Shown here piece after piece: positions 1 to 7,859 of a stretch of 64,000 nucleotides of DNA. The DNA is taken from the NCBI RefSeq assembly GCF_000513135.1, contig NZ_BAUV01000005.1:62001-126000 (forward strand), read 5' to 3'. The notes under the pieces were generated by a model. The model was given only the letters and a program-made list of their open reading frames with translations, made no database searches and was not told the origin of the DNA. Each line of letters opens with the position of its first letter. Positions within the stretch are counted from its first letter, which is position 1. Origin of the DNA: Halalkalibacter akibai JCM 9157. GTDB taxonomy: Bacteria > Bacillota > Bacilli > Bacillales > Bacillaceae_D. The translations under genes and the position numbers were made by a program.

Positions 1-284
1 AATCAATGCTTTATAAACACCCCGCCATTCAGCAGGCTTGTGTTGTCGGGATACCAGATGAAAAAAGAGGTGAAACAGTCAAAGCCTTTATTATCTTAAA
101 TGAAAAAAATAAAGGGAAAATCACAGAAGAGGAGATCATCGAGTGGTCTAAAAAGCAATTATCTGCTTATAAATATCCAAGAATCATCGAGTTCAGAGAG
201 CAACTTCCAACTACGAGTAGCGGGAAATTGTTATGGCGTCATTTGCAAGACGAAGAAAAAAGAAAAGTGTTGGAGGGATCATAA
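1..284 (+). CDS. acyl-CoA synthetase / AMP-binding ligase, C-terminal end (5' part outside window)
   Basis: The gene is open at the left edge; about 93 codons of the C-terminal domain are present. The residues match the mobile C-terminal domain of ANL-superfamily ligases, which activate a carboxylate with ATP and load it onto CoA. An early segment GIPDEKRGETVKAFI and the terminal TTSSGKLLWR stretch are typical; the Lys of SGK is the family's catalytic lysine for adenylation. The stop TAA (282-284) overlaps the ATG of the next gene by one base, so the two are co-transcribed and probably act on related substrates. Substrate cannot be judged because the adenylation core is not in the window. Confidence 0.85.
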   Translation, partial: SMLYKHPAIQQACVVGIPDEKRGETVKAFIILNEKNKGKITEEEIIEWSKKQLSAYKYPRIIEFREQLPTTSSGKLLWRHLQDEEKRKVLEGS

Positions 285-1189
285 TGAATGTTGAAACAGT
301 AACAGGGCCAATATCTGTTGATCAACTAGGGAAAACACTCGTTCATGAGCATTTTGTGTTTGGCTATCCTGGCTACAGTGGTGACTCGACACTAGGAAGG
401 TTTCACTACGATGAAGCCCTTAAAATAGGGATTGAAGTAGCTCTTAAGATTATGTCACATGGTGTGAAAACGGTGATGGATCCAACACCAAATGAATGTG
501 GTCGAAATGTACGCTTGTTAAAAGATATTTCAGAACAAACGGGCCTCCAAATCATCTGTGGAACTGGATTTTACTATGAAGGTGAGGGAGCAACACCATA
601 CTTTAAATCCCGTGCTGCATTAGGACCCGCTGAAGAAGAGATTTACGAAATGTTTATCACAGAAATTAAACAAGGGATTGAAGATACAGGGATCAAGGCA
701 GGTTTTATAAAACTTGCTTCTAGTAAAGACGAAATTACAGATTACGAGAAAATGTTTTTCAGAGCCGCCGCTAGAGCTCATAAGGAAACCGGAGTTGTGA
801 TTCTCACACATACACAAGAAGGGACAATGGGTCCTGAACAAGCAAAGTTTTTAGTTGAACTTGGGGTAAATCCTAACTCCATTGTGATTGGGCATATGTG
901 TGGGAACACCGATGTTAATTACCATAGAAGAACGCTTGAACAAGGAGTTAAAATCGGATTTGACCGTATTGGCCTTCAAGGGTTAGTAGGGTGTCCGACT
1001 GATCAAGAAAGGATAGCGGTCCTACTTGAATTGCTTAGTGAAGGATATGCGAACCAAATTTTCTTAGCACATGACACGGTGAATATTTGGTTAGGTAGAC
1101 AACTTGTTGTTCCTGAGGCTGCATTACCTGCAATTGCGAACTGGCATCCCACTCATATTTTTGAAAATATTGTACCAGACTACGGTTAG
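284..1189 (+). CDS. phosphotriesterase-family metal-dependent hydrolase
   Basis: A 301-residue protein of the PTE/amidohydrolase family (PF02126), a TIM-barrel hydrolase with a binuclear metal centre. Ligand motifs appear in order: HEH near the N-terminus, a Lys in AGFIKLASS, His in ILTHT, His in IGHMCG and Asp in LAHDT. Relatives include lactonases and esterases, so phosphotriester activity should not be assumed. The ATG at 284 is chosen because TGGAGGG (271-277) lies 6 bases upstream; an in-frame ATG at 233 would lie deep inside the ligase gene. The one-base overlap with the acyl-CoA ligase suggests a joint catabolic role such as opening a lactone or ester whose acid is then CoA-activated; this is inference. 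Confidence 0.85.
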   Translation: MNVETVTGPISVDQLGKTLVHEHFVFGYPGYSGDSTLGRFHYDEALKIGIEVALKIMSHGVKTVMDPTPNECGRNVRLLKDISEQTGLQIICGTGFYYEGEGATPYFKSRAALGPAEEEIYEMFITEIKQGIEDTGIKAGFIKLASSKDEITDYEKMFFRAAARAHKETGVVILTHTQEGTMGPEQAKFLVELGVNPNSIVIGHMCGNTDVNYHRRTLEQGVKIGFDRIGLQGLVGCPTDQERIAVLLELLSEGYANQIFLAHDTVNIWLGRQLVVPEAALPAIANWHPTHIFENIVPDYG

Positions 1190-1281
1190 CTGGAGTGACG
1201 GATGAGCAGCTTAATGTCATGTTCAATCAAAATGTGAAGTCACTTTTCACAAAAACTAGGACAATAGCGACAAATTAATAG

Positions 1282-1320
1282 AGTACCTGTTACTTGTTCT
1301 CAAGTGACAGGTACTTTTTT
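1282..1320 (+). terminator. intrinsic terminator of the ligase-hydrolase operon
   Basis: A long stem (GTACCTGT and CTTG arms pairing with CAAG and ACAGGTAC) with a TTCT loop is followed by TTTTTT. Confidence 0.85.
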
Positions 1321-1338
1321 GATGTTCATAAAACTCTA

Positions 1339-1368
1339 TTCATGCCAATTCTAATTTTCTGGTATAAT
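1339..1368 (+). promoter_or_regulatory. probable promoter of the sodium channel gene
   Basis: An extended -10 (TGG then TATAAT, -10 hexamer 1363-1368) lies about 50 bases before the channel start. A weak -35 (TTCATG, 1339-1344) is 18 bases upstream. Sigma-A type by inference. Confidence 0.5.
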
Positions 1369-1416
1369 ACTAGAGTAATTATGCCATCTAGTAGAAAGGA
1401 CAAGTGATGAACAACA

Positions 1417-2238
1417 ATGGAATTACAACATAAAGAAGAAATGCAACCTAGTAATAAGAACTCGATTAGAATGACTGTTAAACAACTAATTGAGCATTCC
1501 TATTTTCAACCGATTGTGATAGGAATTATCCTATTAAACGGTTTAATCATTGTGACTGAAACGTATCTCACTGGTAATAGTCTATTACTTTCTTTAGATA
1601 AAATCATTGTTTGGATTTTTGTAGGAGAATTAATTTTAAAACTCGTTGGACTTGGCTTCAAAGGGTATCTAACCGATCGTTGGAACCGCTTTGACTTTCT
1701 AATTGTTGTAGGAAGTTTGGTGTTTTATTCAACGCCATTTGTTAGTGTTTTAAGGTTAGTCAGGGTACTGCGTCTGATCAGAATGATTCCCGCTATCCCA
1801 GCGTTACGAAAAATTATTGATTCCTTAATGAAGTCCGTACCTGCGCTTACAGGAATTCTAGGGTTATCGATCTTGATTTTCTCAATCTATGCAATTATTG
1901 GAACGACTTTCTTTAGTGAAGTTCTTCCAGATGAATTCTTTGGTAGTTTTCATTCATCGCTATTCACTCTGCTTCAAGTAGTGACGTTTGAATCATGGGC
2001 AAGTCAAGTAGCAAGACCAGTGATCAATGAAATTCCATGGGCTTGGGCTTATTTTGTTTCCTTTATTATTATTGGAGCGTTGGTCATTTTAAATCTAGTT
2101 GTGGCCGTTATTTTAAGTTACCTTGGCCAAGATGACGAAGCTATTCGAGAAGAGCAGATGAACAAACTATTTCAAGAAAACCAAGAGCTTAAAAAGGATA
2201 TTCAGGAGATTAAGCAATTGATATTAGATAGAAAATAA
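1417..2238 (+). CDS. voltage-gated sodium channel, NaChBac/BacNav family
   Basis: A 273-residue single-domain six-helix channel that would assemble as a tetramer in the cytoplasmic membrane. The S4 helix carries arginines every third residue (RLVRVLRLIR). The pore loop carries the filter TFESWAS at about residues 190-196, where the Glu confers sodium selectivity in NaChBac, and the C-terminus is an acidic coiled coil as in the family. Most homologues have TLESW, so Phe in second position is a modest oddity. In alkaliphilic bacilli such channels let sodium back in for pH homeostasis, motility and solute symport. The ATG follows GAAAGGA (1394-1400) at a rather long distance. The gene stands alone between terminators. 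Confidence 0.92.
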   Translation: MELQHKEEMQPSNKNSIRMTVKQLIEHSYFQPIVIGIILLNGLIIVTETYLTGNSLLLSLDKIIVWIFVGELILKLVGLGFKGYLTDRWNRFDFLIVVGSLVFYSTPFVSVLRLVRVLRLIRMIPAIPALRKIIDSLMKSVPALTGILGLSILIFSIYAIIGTTFFSEVLPDEFFGSFHSSLFTLLQVVTFESWASQVARPVINEIPWAWAYFVSFIIIGALVILNLVVAVILSYLGQDDEAIREEQMNKLFQENQELKKDIQEIKQLILDRK

Positions 2239-2251
2239 TAACGAAGAGAGT

Positions 2252-2298
2252 AACCTGTTGCTTGTCGGATACGACGAGTAGCAGGTTCTTTGTTGATT
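2252..2298 (+). terminator. intrinsic terminator after the sodium channel
   Basis: A 16-bp stem (2252-2267 with 2272-2287, including G-U pairs) and a GATA loop are followed by a T-rich stretch. Confidence 0.75.
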
Positions 2299-2372
2299 TT
2301 ACTTCCTGAAACTGGCGTGGAATATTAAATGTTTTTTATGCTAAGATTAAAGGCTGAAAGGAGTCGGTTTAA

Positions 2373-2756
2373 ATGGACATCATTGCAATGATAGCTGAAG
2401 ATAAAATAAAAGCAGCCATCGAAAAAGGAGAACTAGATAATCTACCAGGGCAAGGCAAGCCTCTTGTTTTCAAAGACGATTATCCTGGAATGTCAAATGA
2501 CATGAAGATGGCGTTTCGAATGATGAAAAATGCCGGTTTCATAGATGACAAGACTGCAGTGCATAAAGAATTATTGAATGTAAATGATTTAATCCGATTA
2601 TGTGATGATAATCGCGTTAAAACAGAAGAAGAAAAAAAAGCATCTGTCAAAGAACAGCTGTTTGACGACGTTATGAAAAAGCGACGTGGAAAAGAAGAAT
2701 TAAACTTTGGCAAGTATGCGCAGAAAATATATCAAAAGCTAAAAAGCAGCAAGTAA
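2373..2756 (+). CDS. DUF1992 (DnaJ-homologue subfamily C28 conserved domain) protein
   Basis: A 127-residue cytosolic protein. The N-terminal half has the DUF1992 signature: an AEDKIKAAIEKGELDNLPGQG segment spread over residues 8-28, then a GKPL turn. The C-terminal half is charged and helical. The domain was named from DnaJC28 but contains no J domain, and its function in bacteria is unknown. AAAGGAG precedes the ATG at 2373. It is monocistronic, with a short hairpin terminator just after it. I recognise the family but infer no role. Confidence 0.8.
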   Translation: MDIIAMIAEDKIKAAIEKGELDNLPGQGKPLVFKDDYPGMSNDMKMAFRMMKNAGFIDDKTAVHKELLNVNDLIRLCDDNRVKTEEEKKASVKEQLFDDVMKKRRGKEELNFGKYAQKIYQKLKSSK

Positions 2757-2760
2757 TAAA

Positions 2761-2786
2761 GATCGCGATAGTTTGCGGTCTTTTTT
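2761..2786 (+). terminator. short intrinsic terminator
   Basis: GATCGC pairs with GCGGTC (one G-U) around an 8-base loop and is followed by TTTTTT. Confidence 0.65.
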
Positions 2787-2883
2787 GTATTTCAGCCTTT
2801 ACATAGATAACGTTGGTCTAACGCTTTTTCCTACTACATACACTTTAATCTTGGAGCATGGTTCGAGGTAAGGAGGATTACTA

Positions 2884-3708
2884 GTGATTTCTTCCCTTAA
2901 TGAACACGTATTGTTTATTTTAAAGACGATTTCGGTCGGGGCTTTAATCTTTTTAACCCTAATTCTACTGAAGAGATGGTTGAGGTGGTTTTTCAAGGAA
3001 TTTGATTTTTCGACAGAGAGTAAAGAGAAGACCACAGAGGTGTTTTTAAATTCGTTCTTAAACTATGCTGCTATTGTCGGGTTTATTGTCTATGTGCTAA
3101 CTCCTTATATTGATTTGACGAAAGTGTTAATGGGAGCTGGAATCGTTGCTCTGATACTGGGAGCTACGTTGCAAAAGTTTATTAAAGATGCTTTTTTTGG
3201 ATTTATCAGGCTGTATGAGAAGCAGTTTATAGTTGGAGATTTCGTTATAATAAATGGAAAGCATCAAGGTACTATTGAAGAAATTCGTGTTCGTTTTATT
3301 AGAATTCGTGAGTGGTCAGGCCGGCGACTGATGTTAGCACACAGTGAGATTTTAGAAATTCAAAATTATAATCATTCCGAATTAAAAGTGATCGAAAAAA
3401 TTGTAATTGACAATCAGGAAAATCCTGAAAAAGTAAAGGTAGTGATTGAAAATGTTTGCGAGAAGCTGAATACGGAAATAAAAGAATGGTTGCAAGTAGA
3501 TCAGTCAGGAAATTCAGTCCAGCCATTTGAAGTTTATGGGATTACTTCACTAAACAGAGATTATGTTGGTATTGAGTGGACGGTCATCGGAGTTGTCAAA
3601 CCCGAGCATTATATAAAGGTATGCAACTTAATCCGTTATGAATTAGCGGTAGCGGTATACAAGGAAAAGATAAGGTTGGCAGCGAATACGGTCGTTTCCC
3701 GTTCTTGA
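2884..3708 (+). CDS. small-conductance mechanosensitive channel, MscS family
   Basis: A 274-residue membrane protein. Hydrophobic segments at about residues 9-31 and 57-76 precede the pore-lining helix (MGAGIVALILGATLQ, about 79-93). The KFIKDAFFGF segment and the VGDFVIINGKHQGTIEEI beta domain follow, the classic MscS core order. It opens under membrane tension to release solutes on osmotic downshock. The start is GTG with GTAAGGAGGA 7-8 bases upstream. The residues just after the core (IRIREWSGRRLMLAHSEI) resemble the usual MscS nucleic-acid-like beta fold. It stands alone and ends at a bidirectional terminator shared with the convergent ABC genes. Confidence 0.92.
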   Translation: MISSLNEHVLFILKTISVGALIFLTLILLKRWLRWFFKEFDFSTESKEKTTEVFLNSFLNYAAIVGFIVYVLTPYIDLTKVLMGAGIVALILGATLQKFIKDAFFGFIRLYEKQFIVGDFVIINGKHQGTIEEIRVRFIRIREWSGRRLMLAHSEILEIQNYNHSELKVIEKIVIDNQENPEKVKVVIENVCEKLNTEIKEWLQVDQSGNSVQPFEVYGITSLNRDYVGIEWTVIGVVKPEHYIKVCNLIRYELAVAVYKEKIRLAANTVVSRS

Positions 3709-3738
3709 GGATACCTATAACTAATGTGCGTAAAAAAG

Positions 3739-3775
3739 ACTTGCCCAGTAACTTGATTCACCGGGCAAGTTTTTT
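3739..3775. terminator. bidirectional terminator between convergent MscS and ABC permease genes
   Basis: ACTTGCCC (3739-3746) pairs with GGGCAAGT (3763-3770). T-runs lie on both sides (TTTTT on plus, AAAAAA upstream serving the minus strand). Confidence 0.85.
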
Positions 3776-3780
3776 CCTTA

Positions 3781-4899
3781 CTACCTTGTAGCGACAATCG
3801 CCTTACTCTTATATAACCACGAACCAATGAAAAACGTGACAACTCCCCACAACACCATAACTCCAACACCAAACCAAAGTGTGCTAGAGAAAATGCTAGT
3901 TGAATACACCATACTTTCTCGTAACCCTTCAACAAAGTAGGTGAGAGGAAGTACGTTTGAAATAGGCTGTAACCATTCAGGCATCGTCTCAATTGGGAAA
4001 AACACGCCACTTAAAAACATCATAAAGAAATTGCTTATATTGGCAACACCCATATAAGCCTCGGTCGTTTTACATATCGAAGAAAAAAAGTATCCTAATG
4101 CATTAAAGGAAAGAGCACCTAGTAAGAAAACAAATAGGAGACTCGGAAAGTTAATATAAAGATTTGCTCCAAAAATGAATACCCCGATTAACGATAATAA
4201 AATAATTTGAACGACACTAAACAGCAAGCGCATGACCATGTCACTTAATCCAAAAAGATTCATATTGGCAGGGGTCATTCGTAATCTTTTAATAAGTCCT
4301 TTTCTCCGCATTTCTACTAAATCGACCATTCCAAACAATCCACCTTGAGCGATAGCAAGAGCGATCATTCCGGTAAGAAGGAAGTCTGAATAACTCAATT
4401 CGTTATGTCCCGATGAGATAGATTCAAATTGTAACTCATATGTAGGGGGAGCGCCCACTGCATAGAGATTTGCTTGTTGTACAAAGTTGTTTAACATACC
4501 TGAAAGAGCTTGTGTTGTGACTCCTTGTTCGTTTTCTTTATTCACAATAAGAAGAATAGAAGTGGATTCAGCAGAGTTTGGCAAAATAATTGCAGCCTGC
4601 ACATCTTGGCTTTTTACCAGCTCTTCAGCTTGCTCTCTAGTAACATCATTTGACTCACTTTCAAGAACGGGAATCTGGCTAATTTGCTGAAAAAGCATAT
4701 CAGAGGTAGGATTTGGATTTTCATTAACAATTGCCACGTTCGCAGAGAATTCATTATCGGAACCTCCACTAAAAATAGACATAAAGATGACCATTAAGAT
4801 AACTGGGAAGAAAATCCCCCAAAACCAAGCTTGTTTTTCTCTAAAGGTTAATTTAAGCTGAGCAGAAAACATATGTTTAAACTGCTTAAAGTTGTTCAA
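3781..4899 (-). CDS. ABC-2 type transporter permease
   Basis: A 372-residue permease partner of the ATPase directly upstream. It has an N-terminal transmembrane helix (WFWGIFFPVILMVIFMSIF), an extracytoplasmic domain of roughly 150 residues and five further C-terminal helices, the layout of ABC2_membrane_3 exporters. The start is TTG at 4899: GGAGGGAC lies just upstream and the codon sits one base after the ATPase stop, which fits translational coupling. A longer reading from an ATG at 4941 would overlap the ATPase by 41 bases and lacks its own ribosome site. It probably exports a drug, lipid or peptide; LnrN/YfiN-like proteins are the nearest type I can name, and the substrate is unknown. 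Confidence 0.85.
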   Translation of the reverse strand: MNNFKQFKHMFSAQLKLTFREKQAWFWGIFFPVILMVIFMSIFSGGSDNEFSANVAIVNENPNPTSDMLFQQISQIPVLESESNDVTREQAEELVKSQDVQAAIILPNSAESTSILLIVNKENEQGVTTQALSGMLNNFVQQANLYAVGAPPTYELQFESISSGHNELSYSDFLLTGMIALAIAQGGLFGMVDLVEMRRKGLIKRLRMTPANMNLFGLSDMVMRLLFSVVQIILLSLIGVFIFGANLYINFPSLLFVFLLGALSFNALGYFFSSICKTTEAYMGVANISNFFMMFLSGVFFPIETMPEWLQPISNVLPLTYFVEGLRESMVYSTSIFSSTLWFGVGVMVLWGVVTFFIGSWLYKSKAIVATR

Positions 4900-4900
4900 A

Positions 4901-5830
4901 TTAGTCCCTCCATTCCTTACCAGTAAATGCGATAAAGACATCTTCTAAACTCATTTCACGAATAGAGACTTGTTCGACACGATAATTCTTCTCCTTTGTG
5001 AATCCAAATAAGTCATACAATGTATCTTCCGGGTTCGTGGTCCATATTTTTAACAACGTTTCTTCACGCTCTGTCCGAGTAACAGACTCTAGTTTCTCTG
5101 AAAAAAGATTCGCTTCCTCCGCAGCAAGAGCTCCATCAAGAAAAGATAATCGTACTTCTCTTTCTTTTGTTAACTTTTCAATTAGGGCAGAGGGAGTATC
5201 TAATGTAATCACTTTTCCTTGGTCAACGATACAAACACGGTCACTTAATTTCTCTGCTTCTTCCATATAATGAGTCGTTAAGATGGTTGTTTTACCAATT
5301 TCCTTTAGTTGTAAGATGATATCCCAAATGTTTCGCCGTGCTTGTGGATCAAGCCCTGTTGTCGGTTCATCTAAAAAAATTATTTCTGGATCACTAATCA
5401 TCGCCAGACCAATCGCCAATCTTTGTCGTTGCCCACCAGAAAGCTTTTTTGTTTGATTATGACGGTGATCAGTAAGATTGATCAATTGTAAAATTTCTTC
5501 TGTCGACCGAGCTTGATCGTAAAAAGTCGCAAATAAATTCAAATTTTCCTCAGGAGTTAACAAATCGAACATCGCACTAGATTGCGGCTGGACACCAATT
5601 TTCTTTTTAATTGTATTTGCATGATGGTTCCAGTTTAATTCTCCAAAGAAGATGTCACCATGATCGGGCGTAACTAACCCTTCAATCATCTCCAGTGTCG
5701 TTGTCTTACCTGCCCCATTTGGACCAATAATCGTAAACACTTCTCCTGCCTTTACTGCAAAATTAATGTCCTGAACAGCACGAATGGAACCAAATGATTT
5801 TTTTAAGTTCCTCACTTCCAATACGGTCAT
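4901..5830 (-). CDS. ABC transporter ATP-binding protein (DrrA-like)
   Basis: A 309-residue ATPase that drives the adjacent ABC-2 permease. It shows Walker A GPNGAGKTT, the signature LSGGQRQRL, Walker B IIFLDEP and the switch His in LTTHYMEEA. A C-terminal extension of about 90 residues follows, as is usual for DrrA/CcmA-type exporter ATPases. The ATG follows GTGAGGAG by about 6 bases. It is the first gene of a two-gene operon running leftwards. It is divergent from the sigma/anti-sigma operon, so regulation by that sigma factor is possible but not shown. Confidence 0.92.
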   Translation of the reverse strand: MTVLEVRNLKKSFGSIRAVQDINFAVKAGEVFTIIGPNGAGKTTTLEMIEGLVTPDHGDIFFGELNWNHHANTIKKKIGVQPQSSAMFDLLTPEENLNLFATFYDQARSTEEILQLINLTDHRHNQTKKLSGGQRQRLAIGLAMISDPEIIFLDEPTTGLDPQARRNIWDIILQLKEIGKTTILTTHYMEEAEKLSDRVCIVDQGKVITLDTPSALIEKLTKEREVRLSFLDGALAAEEANLFSEKLESVTRTEREETLLKIWTTNPEDTLYDLFGFTKEKNYRVEQVSIREMSLEDVFIAFTGKEWRD

Positions 5831-6006
5831 GAATTCTCCTCACTTTCAGTTAGCTGCACTTAATAATAAACTCTATATCCATAATAGTTTTATAATCTCA
5901 TAAATAATACCTTTTTTTTCCAAAGAAGATGTAAAATGAAAAATAAATCGAACGAAAAAGATGAAACTTCCCAATATAGAGTATAAAGAAAAAAGGAGGG
6001 TTGATT

Positions 6007-6585
6007 GTGACAGATGAGACCAAATATCACATGCTTATTAGACGGATATTGGAGGGAGATCAACAAGCATATAGTGAACTATATGACGTCACAATAAAAC
6101 AAGTTTATAAGAATGTTCATTTTCTATTAGAGTCAAAAGAAGAAATTGATGATGTGATCCAAGATATTTATTTAGAAGTATTTAAATCACTCGGAAGATT
6201 TGATAAGCAAAGAGAATTTAATCCATGGCTCATGGGGTTAGTGATTAGACAAATTCAATCTTACCGAAAAAAAAGATGGACACGATTGCGGATCATTAAA
6301 AAAGCATTTGAAAATAATGTAACCATTACAGGACAAATATTTAACTGTGTAGATCAATTTGTTACTAATGACGAACTGATTAGATTAATTGAGCAATTAC
6401 CATTTAAACAGAAGCAAGTAGTTATTCTTCACTATCTTAATGATTATTCACAGGAAGAAGTAGCAGAAATCTTACAAATACCAATCGGAACAGTTAAATC
6501 GAGAATTCACGCAGCGTTAGGGAAATTACGAAAAAAAGGCTTGATACAGAACCTTCTATTAGAGGAAGCGGGGAATGAGGTATGA
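6007..6585 (+). CDS. ECF-type RNA polymerase sigma factor
   Basis: A 192-residue sigma-70-family protein with region 2 (about residues 20-90, including DVIQDIYLEVFKSL and the RFDKQREFNPWL stretch) and region 4 (LPFKQKQVVILHYL ... EEVAEILQIPIGTVKSRI, a helix-turn-helix). Regions 1 and 3 are absent, which defines the ECF class. The GTG at 6007 is preferred over the in-frame TTG at 6001 because AGGAGGG (5994-6000) abuts the TTG but is about 7 bases from the GTG. It overlaps the anti-sigma gene by four bases (ATGA). By analogy it is held inactive by that membrane protein until an envelope stress. Confidence 0.9.
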   Translation: MTDETKYHMLIRRILEGDQQAYSELYDVTIKQVYKNVHFLLESKEEIDDVIQDIYLEVFKSLGRFDKQREFNPWLMGLVIRQIQSYRKKRWTRLRIIKKAFENNVTITGQIFNCVDQFVTNDELIRLIEQLPFKQKQVVILHYLNDYSQEEVAEILQIPIGTVKSRIHAALGKLRKKGLIQNLLLEEAGNEV

Positions 6586-7256
6586 GCATGGAAAAAAGGT
6601 TACGACAAGCTTTACAAGAGCAGGAGGTTGACCCATCACCTTCGCTAAAAGGAAAGGTCTTAAACCAGATTAGACAAAAGCAGAAAAAATCAAAAACAGC
6701 AATTATTGCTGGGATTATCCTTGCCTTTTTTATTTTCCCTGCAAGTGCCTTTGCTTATCAAACCTTTTTAGCAGATGAGTTATATGGATCTTTCGATTCG
6801 CTTAAGAATCGTTTTGCAGGTGTTACGATGGAAACGTACTTTATCATCAATGCGAAACTCTCGCAAGCTAAAGGAGAATTAAATAGTGAAGAATACGCGA
6901 TCTTTAAAGAGCAATTAAAAGTAATTACTAGTTCAAAAGTTGAATGGGGTGATTCATATGGCAACATTGACTATGATTCTATACCTGGAGAAGATGCTAA
7001 GACGATTAAAGAGGCTCTTATCGAACTACAACCTTTTTTTGACCGCTTAAATGGTCTTAAATCTAGTAAAGAGGTTTTAACAGAAGAAGAGTATTTGAAG
7101 TATATAGAGGCATTAATGACCTATGAAAAAATTCTTGTGCAAAGTGGAATCAATCCAAGTGTACGTTTTGAAGTGGAAGAGGTTTTACCGAGCTTACAAG
7201 AAGACCTAATAGCTGCTCAGCAATTTATGCAAGAGGTTGACGAGAGGCAACGTTAA
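6582..7256 (+). CDS. membrane anti-sigma factor, probably DUF3600-type
   Basis: A 224-residue protein starting inside the sigma stop codon (ATGA overlap). A short cytoplasmic N-terminus of about 37 residues ends in a basic QKQKKSK run. One transmembrane helix follows (about 39-58, ending in ASAFAYQ), then a 165-residue helical extracytoplasmic domain. Position and topology fit an anti-sigma factor. The outer domain resembles the DUF3600 'ECF negative effector' of the Bacillus cereus group, but that assignment is from memory of the family and only moderately sure. No zinc-binding ZAS motif (HxxxCxxC) is visible in the short N-terminus. Confidence 0.7.
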   Translation: MSMEKRLRQALQEQEVDPSPSLKGKVLNQIRQKQKKSKTAIIAGIILAFFIFPASAFAYQTFLADELYGSFDSLKNRFAGVTMETYFIINAKLSQAKGELNSEEYAIFKEQLKVITSSKVEWGDSYGNIDYDSIPGEDAKTIKEALIELQPFFDRLNGLKSSKEVLTEEEYLKYIEALMTYEKILVQSGINPSVRFEVEEVLPSLQEDLIAAQQFMQEVDERQR

Positions 7257-7288
7257 AGGAAATAATAAAGCGACTTCTGTTGAAATTT

Positions 7289-7330
7289 AGGGATATCCGA
7301 AAAGGTATGAAACTCTCGGATATCCCTTTT
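7289..7330 (+). terminator. terminator of the sigma/anti-sigma operon
   Basis: AGGGATATCCGA (7289-7300) pairs perfectly with TCGGATATCCCT (7316-7327), followed by a short T-run. It may also serve the convergent DinB gene. Confidence 0.8.
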
Positions 7331-7347
7331 GTGTTGAGAGGTAATAG

Positions 7348-7803
7348 TTATTTCTTCACAAACATAGGTAAATCAGTGTGTCCCATTAAGCGAACATAAA
7401 CGAATAAATTCCCTTTATGATTAATTTCATGGTCAATAGCTATATTTAATAGGTTTTCGGCTGGAAGTTCTATACCCATAATAGCGGTTAAATCAATCAA
7501 CTCTTTTAAATCTTCATCAGTTAGTGATTCAATTAATTGAACCGTTTCGTCCGTGTAAAGCTGAGCCAACTCATGTAATTCCGGGTTTGAAGCTTCATCG
7601 TGCAGAGATTTTGGTGCTTGTTTAGCTGCAGCTGATGCAAATTGATAAAAGGACGTTACCATATGTAAGACAAGTTCTTTCGTGGACATGGACGAAGGTG
7701 TAGGTTTGAAATCATAATCTTTTTGCTCAATCTTTCCAATTAATTCATTTGTAACATGACGATGTGATAGAAAATAATCTTTTAATTGATTTGCTTTGCT
7801 CAT
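7348..7803 (-). CDS. DinB-family (four-helix metal-binding) protein
   Basis: A 151-residue protein of the DinB/YfiT-like fold. The three metal-binding histidines are visible: H47 in ELVLHMV, and H125 and H129 in AIDHEINHKG. Members are often thiol-dependent S-transferases or of unknown function, induced by damage in B. subtilis. The start at 7803 is chosen because AAGGAGAGAT lies 7-8 bases upstream; the in-frame ATG at 7830 has no ribosome site. No neighbour hints at a substrate. Confidence 0.8.
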   Translation of the reverse strand: MSKANQLKDYFLSHRHVTNELIGKIEQKDYDFKPTPSSMSTKELVLHMVTSFYQFASAAAKQAPKSLHDEASNPELHELAQLYTDETVQLIESLTDEDLKELIDLTAIMGIELPAENLLNIAIDHEINHKGNLFVYVRLMGHTDLPMFVKK

Positions 7804-7859
7804 AGAATATCTCTCCTTGTTTTTATTCATTTACTTCTTTTAAGTTAGTGGTTCTTTAC

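Noticed and set aside
4899-4941. Long N-terminus of the ABC permease overlapping the ATPase
   Set aside because: A TTG with a strong ribosome site one base after the ATPase stop explains the start better.
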